Shown: positions 25,201 to 37,200 of the stretch, one piece after another
Position numbering within the stretch: position 1 is the stretch's first letter
How the letters are laid out: each line of letters opens with the position of its first letter
Source: Budorcas taxicolor
Taxonomy: Eukaryota; Chordata; Mammalia; Artiodactyla; Bovidae
NCBI RefSeq assembly: GCF_023091745.1
Contig: NC_068922.1
Span: 29,860,001-29,924,000, forward strand
Length of the DNA stretch: 64,000 bases
Direction of reading: 5' to 3'
Notes under the pieces: generated by a model
What the model was told of the DNA's origin: nothing
Database searches by the model: none
The model's input: the letters and a program-made list of their open reading frames with translations, nothing else
Translations under genes and position numbers: made by a program

Positions 25201-28200
25201 GACAGGGAGTAGTTTTTTTTTTTTTATTTTAATTTCTTGATCTCAGTTTGGACAGTGGGTTTGGCTGCGTTCCAGTTTTGTTCTAATGTCAGAGGATGAG
25301 TCAGGGTGATGATATGGTTGAATTGTGTGGAGATGTTACCAATGGGATACCCCTGTGGGTGTCTGCCTTCAAAGCAGAAGGGTATGTTATAGCCTCCGTT
25401 AAATTGGTTATAAAATGCCCAGGTTGTGGGTTTGATAAGTTGCCAGGAATGAGTTCTATATGTTCTTTTAAAATCTGGAGAAACAAGGATCCTATATAGT
25501 TCGGCCCAAAAGTTGTGGTTCTGGGGTCAAGCTGGGCAATTGCATAGGCTGAGACACTGGGCCAAGCTGTGTCTATATCAGAGAATATTACCCTAAAGCA
25601 CTACCCAATAGGACAGACTTCTGACCCTGGAGGACCTACATACCGAGAAGCAAACTGGCAGTTTCTTGAGCTGTGTTACACTCAAGTTCTATTTCTTGGT
25701 CCTTTCAGGTGACTGGCCAGATCAACAGGAAAATTCTCAGATGTCTAAGCTGTGTTCTCCTACAGTACAGGCTAAGGAACCATAATTTTACTGCTGCTTC
25801 TGATGATGAGATCATGGCCCCCCAAATATACAGGAGGACACAAAAATCTCTATAACATTTACCTTCCATCTCATTGTACACATGAGGTTATAAAACTTAC
25901 ATCTGTCTTCAGCACAGAAAGTGAGTAATCTGACCCAATTTGACCCACTATTAAAAAAAATAGACAATACATATGTCTGGAAAGTGTCTATAAGCATATG
26001 CAAATACAAGCATCAAGATTTTTCTTATTATATTTTCAATTTGTTTAAAGTTGATTTTCGTATGCCAAGATTCTAAAAGAACTCCAAGATTTGCTTGGGT
26101 GAGAATTTTCTCAGGTTAGTTTTGTTTCTCATCTCATGTGGTGCCTATAGATGGAGACCACCCTTCACATAAGTCGACAGCGAAAGATCAGCATTGTGTC
26201 AGTTACTTTTTTTTAAATAGACTAACTCCTGGCTACTCAGATGTGGTGCTCAGACCGGCAGCATCAGCACCACTTTGGAGCATCTTCAGAAACATAGTCT
26301 CAGGTCCCACCCCAGATTTATGGCCCCCGAAGTGCAGGTTCACAAGATTCCCAGGTGATCTGAGTTCACTCAAGAGGGCAAGAAGCACTGTAGAAACTCA
26401 CCAGGCTACAGGTGCCATTGATTCTGGAATCAGGCAGGTTTTGTTTTCCAGATTGATGATCACCGGCTGCAGGATAAGTTGGGCCCCCACTGTCACAACT
26501 GGCCTCGCTCTGCAGGGAGAAGATGCACGGCTTTAACCAGTCCCACAAGCAGCAGGCAGAAGCCACTGCCAGCATTCCCAGCCCCAGTGCCAAGAGTTCC
26601 CCTCACTGCATGAACAGGTGGCCTCAGGACTCAACCGGCTACGTTCAGACACCTCTGGTTGCTCATGAATATTATGGAGCTGTGAGACTGTGGAGCAAAG
26701 CCGCATTCACGGACCTGCTCTGTCTATGGGGTGCTCACAGTACTTTGGTGACATGGCTATGAAATACTTCCCTGGGATCTGCTAGTCTATCCACATTCAC
26801 ATCTGAATATGAAGAAATACATCATCCTACAGTCACTTGCATCACATCTGTAAGTACTTGAATTTTTATTTCATTTATTTGGAGGTGCCAGGTCTTAGTT
26901 GTGCCATGTGAGATCTAGTTCCCTGACCAGGGATTGAACTTGGGTTCCCTGAGTTGGTAGTGTGGAGTCTTAGCCACTGGACCACCCAGGAAGTCCCTGG
27001 ATAGGGACTTTTAAGTGTCTTTTGCTTTGTTATTTTTTTACTTTTTTTAAAAAAAATTTACTTACTTTTAAGTGAAGGATAATGGCTTTACAATATTGTG
27101 TTGGTTTCTGCCATACATCAACATGAATCAAGCCATAGGTATATACGTGTATCCTCCCTCTTGAACCTCCTTTCAACCTCCCACCCCATCTCACCCCTCT
27201 AGGTTGTCACAGAGCACCAGTTTGAGCTCCTTGACTCATAAGTCAGATAAAAACAAATATCATATATAAACACACATATATGGACTCTAGAAAGATGGTA
27301 CTGATGAACCTATTTGCAGGGTAGCAACGGAGACGCAGACATAGAGAATACACTTGTGGACACAGCGGGAAGGAGAAGGTGGGACAAATGGAGAGAGTAA
27401 TATGCAAACATACACACTACCATATGTAAAATAGATAGCCAGTGGGGATTTTTAAATGTTGATTGGCAATTTTCTAGCCAAGCTTTGCAGATTGACCTAA
27501 ACCCATGAGGGTGGGTGGACTCATTCTGTGCTTCATACAGAGCAGTGGTTCTCAAATCCTGATTGCACAACAGAAGCAGCCAACAGCTTTAAAACAGAAA
27601 CCAGACCCAGGCTCACCACAGATCGATTGAATCAGAACCCCCGGGGGTCAAGGCCCGGCACTGGAATGTCAAACACACCCTCCAGGTGATTCTGTTGTGC
27701 AGCCAAGCTGGAGGAGAGGGGCTAATACAGAGTAAACTCAATTCCAACCACCCAGGTGAGGATAAACCAGACAAGAAAGTAAATCACTGGGAAAGAGAAC
27801 GGGGCAAATTTTTAAAGCTTGGTGCCAAGACAGGAGAGCTGGGAGCCAGATCTCCAGATGACAATGTGAGATGATGCTATGCTGCTTAAGTTTTCCTCTG
27901 ACAGGTAGGAGGGCTGGGCCATGGGGCAAGGTGTTTGGGGCACTGGTTTAAAGGATTTCATGATTACCATAATGGTGCCTAGTGGGAATTTTCCTAAACT
28001 CCTTTATGCTATCTGTACACTGTTAGGTGATTTTTATTTTCAATATTGTATGAGCTCCAGTCCTTTGAAAAGCAGGTTAGACAGGATTAGACACACAAGA
28101 CATTTATTAAGGTAAATACCTATGAAGGAAAAAGGGGAGAGAGGAGGCTAGGAGTCAAGAGTGTGATGTAGGTCTGATCCCTGGGAATGAACAAGCAAAG

Positions 28201-31200
28201 AAAAGGCAACCTGGGAAAGAAGCTCCAGCTGGGGCACTTGGGGAGGAGGGTCTTAAGCCAAAGTTGCCTGTTTGTGGAGCTCCAGGTGGGCCTACGTTTG
28301 TATCCCTATTGTGTCCAGTAATTGACTGGGAGCCTTTTATGGGAAACAGGGCCTTGTTGCAAATGTAGATTCAGAGCATAGTGGCTGGCCCACGAGTCAG
28401 TTGCACTCCATCAGCAGCTCCAAGTGCCTCTTGCCTGGAGAATCCCATGGACGGAGGAGCGTGGTAGGCTGCAGTCCATGAGGTCGCTAACAGCTGGACA
28501 CTACCGAGCGACTTCACTTTCACTTTCAGTTTCACACATTGGAGAAGGAAATGGCAACCCACTCCAGTGTTCTTGCCTGGAGACTCCCGGGGACGGGGGA
28601 GCCTCCAAGTGGTGCTGCTTCATGGCCACAAACACAGCCCCAATCCTTCCTGTATTTTGAGCATTCCAATCACCTGATTCTCTACTCCCTGAAATGGAGA
28701 GTGGTTGGTATACATCAGCCCTCTGTGGATGTCTTACTACTGATGGACATAATCCTACCTCCTTGAGGAAACCAACTTTAGAATCCCTCGGGGAGTTGAC
28801 CTAGGTTTTTGCTAGGTCATGTGCCCAGAACACCTGGGTCAGCTCTCTGCCTTTCGATACACACTAACCTGGTGTCTCACATTCCTGTAACACTTTTCTA
28901 AACAAGAAAACAATCTCAATTTTCGATCACTGCCTACTGGTTACTTATTATTCTGTGTACTTTACATGTAGAGTCTCAATCCTTTTAACAAAATAACTTT
29001 ATAATGCAAGTATTATGCCCATTTGACATATGAAAAAAAAAAATCTGAGGCTCAGAAAGTTATAGAAACTGGCCCAAGATTACAAATGGGTGAGTGTCTG
29101 GAATGGCCAGTTTTTTCTTTTTTCTTTTTTTTTTTTTTAAGCAACACAAATTTATTGACACCCAGGGATCAGGAGAAGCATGTTTTATCTGAAAGCTCGA
29201 AGGAAGGATTCATTCAGGGGTCTCTCCTAGCTTCTGAAAGTTCTTCACTTGTGGCAGCCTAACTCCAATCTTCACATGGTCTTCTCCTTGTATGTATGTC
29301 TGTCTCTTCACAGCGCATTCTTTTTATTAGAAAAATAGTCAAATTGGATTAGAGGTGCGATGGCTAAGTATTTTAAAATCCAGATCTGTCACATTTGAAT
29401 TGTTCAATGCTTGCTTTTGGAGACTACCAATTCTTGGATAGTATTTCTATTCCCTAATTTAGTGTCCACACTTGATTACAGAGGCCAAGATACATAATAC
29501 CATTCCCCCACCCCACCTTCCTTATCTATAAGCACATTTTAATGCATTTCGAAAGCAAAGAGAAGTATTTCAATGGAGGGCCATCTAAAAAGTGTGTCAT
29601 TTTGTAAGTTCCGCTAAGATTCATATCTTATTTAACATTATGTTAGTAGAGGCTGGAAGTTTGGTCATGAGATATGAGAACAAAAACAGAAAGGTTGAAA
29701 GACAGGGAAAAATACTGAGGGGAAAATATTCCTGCAAACTTTAAAAAGAGCATCTAAATGTTCTCCAAAATAAATAATTGGGATATACTCTTTAAGGCAA
29801 AACTAAAAACAAAGAGGAAATGCATCTGAAACAACTAGAAGAATGTGTCCACCAATGAAGAAATAAAGAAAATGTGGTATACATATTCAACAGAATACTA
29901 GTCAGCCACAAAAGGAAATCTTGCCTTTTGTAAAAACACAGAAGGACCTTGAGAGTATTATGCTTAGTGAAAAATTCAGAAAAAGACAAATATCATAGGA
30001 TCTCACTTACATGTACAATCTAAAAGCAAAAATCAAAATCACAAGATGAGCATACAGATACAGGGAACAGATTGGTGGTTGCCAGAGATGGCAGTGAGAG
30101 GGGGTAAGAAATGGGTGAAAGTGGTCACAAGTACAAACGTCTAGTAATAAGTAAGTCTTGGGGATTTATTATTTATAAGATAAGTCATATAGCATGGTGT
30201 TTATAGTTAATAATACCATGTTATTATTATATATACAGTATATTGAAAAGTTGCTAAGAGGGTAGATCTTACAATTTCTTATCACAGGACAAAAAAAGTT
30301 GTAACTATGTGGTGATGGATGTAATTAATGAGACTTATCATGGTAATCATTTTGCAATATATACAAATATTGAATGTCATACACCTGAAGTTAATATGTT
30401 ATAATAAAAAAAAGAACATTTGCAGACCATCAACCACATACCTGTAAACTGCTACTTTTCCTGTTCCAAATGCACCCACAATTAAATCTAAAAAAAAAAA
30501 ACAAACACAAAATAGAAGCACAAATTTTACAGAATTGATCAAAACTCATAATTAATTATAAATAGCACAGAGAGCAACCTGACATGCTGATTGCAGAATG
30601 AGAGTCATACAAACAAGAACAGCAAATCACGGCTTTCTTAAGGCATTTTGGAAAAAATATAGGAACTTCACTGTAACTCAATATGACACATAAATCAATA
30701 GATCTTCAACCCTACTGGACTCAGGAAGGCCAGCCTTCTGGAAATGCTTTAGATACTCGTCATAATGCCATATCCTCCAGACCCAAGGCACACACCTTAC
30801 ATCATAAGGGAAGAAGCGCCTGTGTCTCTATTTCTGATTTGTAAATAAGATCATAGTGATGACCTGAATGGGAAGGAAGTCCAAAAGGGAAGGGATATTG
30901 TGTATGTATGTCTGATTCATTTTGCTATACAGTAGAAACTAACTTAAGATTGTAAAGCAACTATACTCCAATGAAAAACTAATTTAGAAAGAAAAAAGGA
31001 CTTCCCTGGTGGTCCAGTGGCTAAGACTCTGAACTCCCAATGCATGTGGCCTGGGTTCAATCTCTGGTCTGGGAACTAGATCCCACATGCTGCAACTAAA
31101 TAAATAAATAGAAAAAAGGGGGAGGGAAGCATATGCTAAGTGCTTACTATGTACCAGGCTCATCACACATACTGTTTTATCATCCCCCTATCAGCAACAG

Positions 31201-34200
31201 TCCTATAAGGCAAGTGTTTTACCAGTGAAGTAGAGCATTTTGGCTGCCATCTTACCTCAGCCTTTTGCTCTTATAAATATGTGGGTGGCGAGTATGGTTT
31301 TGGCAGAGTGACTGGTAGTATATGAAATAACTGACATATCATTATAACAGTCTCTCCTTATTAATGGTTTTGCTTCTTTGGTTTCAGTTACCTGTGGTCA
31401 ACCACAGTCTGAAAATATTAAGTGGAAAATTCCAGAAATAAACAACTCATCATCAAACTTTGAAACTGCACGCTGTTCTGAGCAGCGTGATGAAATCTCA
31501 CGCCATCCTGCCTGGGATGTGAATGACCTCTTGGTCCTGCATGTCCTATCTGTAGTCGCTTAGTAGCCAACTTGGTGTCTCAGTGCTTCTTCAAGTGACA
31601 CTTATTTTACTTAATAATGGCACTAAACTGCGAGAGGAGTGATGCTAGGGACTTCCTTAGGGTTCCAGTGGTTAATACTCCACGCTTCCAGTGCAGGGAG
31701 TATGGGTTCAATCCCTGGTCAGGGGAACTAATATCCTGCATGCTGCAGGGCATGACCAAAAAAAATTAAAAAGGAGTGATGCTAGCAATTAAAATGTGCT
31801 AAAGAGAAGCCCTAAGTGATTCCTCTAAGTGAAAAGGTGAACATTCTCCACTTAGTAAGAAACAAAATCCTACGCTAAAGCTGCTAAAATCTACAGTAAG
31901 AACAAATCTTATATATGTGAAACTGTGAAGAAGGAAAAAAACACTCATGCTAGTTTTGTGGTCACACCACAGGCTGCAAAAGTTAAGAAGTAGGTGAGAA
32001 GTAATTAGCTAAGACTGAAAAAACATTGAATTTGTACAATAAGATGTTTTGAGTGAGAGAGACCAGATTCACCTAACTTTTATTATAGTATATAGTTATA
32101 ATTGTTCTACTGTATTCTTAGTTATTATTGTTAATCTCTGTACCTAATTAATAAATTCATCTTTATGTATAGGGAAAAAACATAGTATCTAGAGGGTTCA
32201 GTACTCTCTGAGGTTTCAGGCATCCACTGAGAGTTCTGGAAATGCCCCCATGGATAAGCAGGGAAACTATAATAATATTAAATAACAACAACAATGCTAA
32301 TAATCAACAAAACATATTGAACACTTATTCTAGGCCAGGAATCCTTTTAACGAATTTACTTTAACTGATTCCTAGCAAGTTGAAGGAGAAGGCAATGACA
32401 CCCCACTCTAGTACTCTTGCCTGGAAAATCCCACGGATGGAGGAGCCTGGTAGGCTGCAGTCCATGGGGTCGCTAAGAGTCAGACATGACTGAGCGACTT
32501 CACTTTCACTTTGTACTTTCATGCATTGGAGAAGGAAATGGCAACCCACTCCAGTGTTCTTGCCTGGAGAATCCCAGGGGCGGGGGAGCCTGGTGGGCTG
32601 CTGTGTATGGGGTCACACAGTCAGACACGACTGAAGTGACTTAGCAGCAGCAGCAAGTTAAAAAGTCTTTATTAAAAAAAAAAAAAGTCTTTATTATTAG
32701 CACAATTTTGCAGGAAAGGAATTTGCTTTTTATTTATTTTGTTGCAGTAGAGTTGCTTTACCATGTCGTGTCAGTTTCTGCTGTACAACAAAGTGAATCA
32801 ACTGTATGTACACATATATCCCCTTTTTGGATTCCCTTCCCATTTAAATCAGCACAGAGTATTGAGTAGAATGCCATGTGCTATACAGTAGGTTCTTACT
32901 AGTTTTCTATTTTATACATAGGGTATATACATATCAATCCCAATCTTCCAATCCACTCCTCCCCCCTACATTCCCTGCTTGCTATCCATATGTTTGTTCT
33001 CTACCTCTAGGTTTTGGCAGAAGAGGAATTTGAGGCTTAGGGAGGAGGCTTACATATAAATTCACTGATGAGTCGCAAACAGTCAGACATGACTGAGATA
33101 ATTTCACTTTCACACACATTCAGAAGAGGTGAAGCTGGGTTACAGCAGGACGGGGCAACAGAGAAGTCTTAGACTCTTTGAGGAGTAATGTTCACAACAA
33201 TCTCAGTGATTGGCTAATACACAGGCAGAACTCTCCATTTTTCTTAATCTCATGTATGATGCTTATTTTTTCTCAGGAGGTGCAACAAAGCACAAATGAA
33301 AATGATCATGGTTATATCTGCAAAGTAAAATTTAGATGCAGAGACGGGAAAATTGGATTGGCAGAATTAACAGCCACAGAAGAAAACTTACAGTAGCTGA
33401 AACCATAATTGGTTAATTCCAGTAGAACTGAGGTGAAAATGAAAAGAAAAAAAGATGGGGAAACTTTTTTGGCCATGCCATATGGAAAACCAATCAAGGA
33501 ATTAAATTGTTTTAATGGAGTTTGTACAGGAAAATGATTTGTAGCCACATGCCCTTGGCATTCACCTTTCCAGACAAAGGAACTGGTCAGACTGCAAGCA
33601 ACTATGATTCTTCTCTAGGGGCTTCTCTTGGCTGGGCCAGGGCATTACCCTCAGCCCATGATGGATGGGGACTGGATGGATAGTTAGGTCCACGAGCTAG
33701 CAAGGCTTCTTTCTTAGGGTGACTCTAAGGCATGTGCTTCCTGTCTCCAGACTTCCCCAGTGAGACAAAGCCCTAGTTGCCCACCCAGTCAGGGTCGTGA
33801 TAATAATCTTTCCTTTTCACATCTCTCTTCCCTACTTCCTTAGCAATGATTTCTGGGGGTTAGTCCTCAAATAAACTACTTATTTTCTAATATTTAATGT
33901 CTGCTCTTAAAGAACCCAACCAAAGACAATAATTCTTGTGAAAAATGTTTGTTTTGTTTTTTTTTAAAATAGACTCATATCTTCAGGATTAAAATCAGTC
34001 AAAATATCTCTGGTTACATGGAAGAAATGTAAGTGTCCATCAACAGATGAATGGGTAAAGAAGATGGATACACAGACACACACACAGGACTATTAGCTGG
34101 TCATTAAAAAAATGAAATATTGCCATTTGCAGCAACATGGATGGACAAGTTGATTATACTGAGTGAAGTCAGAGAAAGATAAATATTATATGATCTTACT

Positions 34201-37200
34201 GATATCTAAAAAATTATACACATGAATTTATATACAAAACAGAAATAGGCTTACAGACATAGGAAAGAAACATCTTATTATCAAAGGGGAAAGGAAAGGG
34301 GGAGGAATAAATTAGTAGTGTGGGATTAACCGATATACATCATTATACATAAAATAGACAAGAATATACTGTATAGCACAGGGAACCATATTAAACATTT
34401 TTAAATGAACTATAAAGGAAAATAATCAGAACATATATATATCCATATAACTGAGTCACTAGGCTGTATAGCTGAAACTAACACAATATTGTAAATCAAC
34501 TATACTTCAATTTAAAAAGTTGAAAGTTTCTTGTTATATAGACGCAGCATCGGATTCAGATGATAGACTGGACTATCAGGACTGGACTCCAAAGATCCAT
34601 GGTTTAAAAGATGTGCATGCTAATATTCAAAAGCAGAGACATTACTTTGCTGACTAAGGTCTGTCTAGTCAAGGCTATGGTTTTTCCAGTAGTCATGTAT
34701 GGATGTGAGAGTTGGACTGTGAAGAAGGCTGAGCACCGAAGAATTGATGCTTTTGAACTGTGGTATTGGAGAAGACTCTTGAGAGTCCCTTGGACTGCAA
34801 GAAGATCCAACCAGTCCATTCTGAAGGAGATCAGCCCTGGGATTTCTTTGGAAGGAGTGATACTAAAGCTGAAACTCCAGTACTTTGGCCACCTCATGTG
34901 AAGAGTTGACTTATTGGAAAAGACTTTGATGTTGGGAGGGATTGGGGGCAGGAGGAGAAGGGGACGACAGAGGATGAGATGGCTGGATGGCATCACTGAC
35001 TCGATGGACATGAATCTGAGTGAACTCCGGGAGTTGGTGATGGACAGGGAGACCTGGCGTGCTGCGATTCATGGGGTCACAAAGAGTTGGACGCGACTGA
35101 GCGACTGAACTGAACTGAGCTGATGCTAATGTTTAATTGGAGAAGGAAATAGCAACCCACTCTAGAGAAGGCAATGGCACCCCACTCTAGTACTCTTGCC
35201 TGGAAAATCCCATGGATGGAGGAGCCTGGTAGGCTGCAGTCCATGGGATCGTGAAGAGTCGGACCCGACTGAGCGACTTCACTTTCACTTTTCACTTTCA
35301 TGCATTGAAGGAAATGGCAACCCACTCCAGTGTTCTTGTCTGGAGAATCTCAGGAACGGGGGAGCCTGGTGGGCTGCCATCTATGGGGTCGCACAGAGTT
35401 GGATACAACTGAAGCGACTTAGCAGCAGTAGCAGCAACCAGTATTCTAACCTGGAGAATTCTATGGATAGAGGAACCTGGCAGGCTGTCGTTCATGGGAT
35501 CTCAAATGGTCGGACAAGATTGAGTGACTAAATAACAACAACGTTCAACAAGTCAAATGAAGGTCATCTAGTAGGGGTCCCCAACCTCCAGGACCTAATG
35601 CCTGATGATCTGAGGTGGAGCTGATGTAATAATCATAATAGAAATAAAGTATACAATGAATATAACGCCCCTGAATCATCCCCAAGTCATCCCTGCCCCC
35701 ACTCATGGTATGTGGAAAAAGTTTCCTCCATGAAACCAGTCCCTGGTGCCAGAAAGGTTGGGAACTACTGAAAAGAGCTCCGTGTGTGAGATTAAGGAAG
35801 ACAGTAAGTCAAGGGCTACAACTTGAGTACCTATGACTCATGGAATAAAACACTCTTTTCCAAGGGTTCAAATCTATAAAGTCAGCAAGCAAAGTTTCTA
35901 AGTCTACTAGTTTTGAAAACATATCAGAATTTCACCATTTTCAATGATTTTCACCTTTTTTTCTGTTGACATTCGTCTCTCCCTGCACAACAGTGCATTT
36001 TTGCTATGTCAGAGGAAAAAGAGCTACTGATTTGAAGAAACAGGGACTCTGTTCTTCCTGTGTAATCTGAACTCCAATATTTAGACAAGTGTAGTACAGG
36101 TGGCACTCGGTCTGATCTGCGTCTATTGACACAACATCAGACAGGAAAGTTCCATTACGAAAACTGATTCCAAGGGATCATGCACTTTGTTTTTGTCTCT
36201 AAATAAGGTGAAATGTTTATATCTTGAGATTGGACACTTAATAAATAACAGACAAATTGTAAGCATTGACTCTTTGGAAATGACCAAGAAAAAAGACTAT
36301 AAGCTCTTCCAGGGCAGGAATCTTTCTTTGGGTTTGCATATCACAAAGATTTTATGGAATGGTAGGGGCTGAAATAAAGGAAGAAAGAAAGAATCTTTGC
36401 ATCCATAGCACCAGGCATAGTGTCAGAAACAGGGCAGGGACTTTATCCTCCTATGAAATGGGAGGAAAAGTAATCATGAGATAATATCCTGAAAAAGAGA
36501 GAGATGAAGGAAATGGAACAATTATTAAGACAGGCTAATGTCAACTATAATTCTGCTGAATTTTTGCATGTGCACTTGAAAGTGTTGGGAGACACACACA
36601 CACACACACACACTTCAGAGCTTGCATCGTGATCAGATTGTCACTATAGAGGAGAAACTGAGAGTCACACTCCTGACCATTAGGGGCAGGAGTGCTTTTT
36701 CTTTGGAACTTTGATTCCTAGGCCTCAGGGTGGGAATTTTCCTACTCAGGAAAACTCAAGTAACTGGCAAAACAGGCCATGATTTTTTTTTTTTTTTTTT
36801 TTTTTCATGAGAATGTGGCCACAGTTATTCAGAGGCTGAGAAAACAGTTATCTACCACTAAAGTATGCTTGTCTTCTGAGACACCACCTTGGTATTGTGC
36901 CTGCTGGAAAAGGCCAGAAGCATCTGTGCTCAGGGTCTTAAAATTATCAGATTTCTCTAGGGGAGGAGAATGGATCTGCTCATTTGTGTTTCTAACTAAT
37001 CTGTCTTTCCAAAATATGTGACTTGTTTTGATAAGTATTATGTCATTTCCAAATATACATATGATATTATAGATATGTTCCAAATATATATACACACCTA
37101 TATTTATGTGTTTATGGATGCATCTATATATGTATATACATACTTGTTTATATATGTGTGAATATATAAATATATATATAGACACCCAATTAAAAATTTT

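Noticed and set aside
25250..25860. Possible LTR or processed gene fragment
   Set aside because: No TG...CA ends, polyadenylation signal, target-site duplication or recognisable coding sequence could be seen.
34604..35011. 135-codon minus-strand ORF
   Set aside because: Antisense of a BovB fragment. The same pseudo-protein recurs in every BovB copy in the window.
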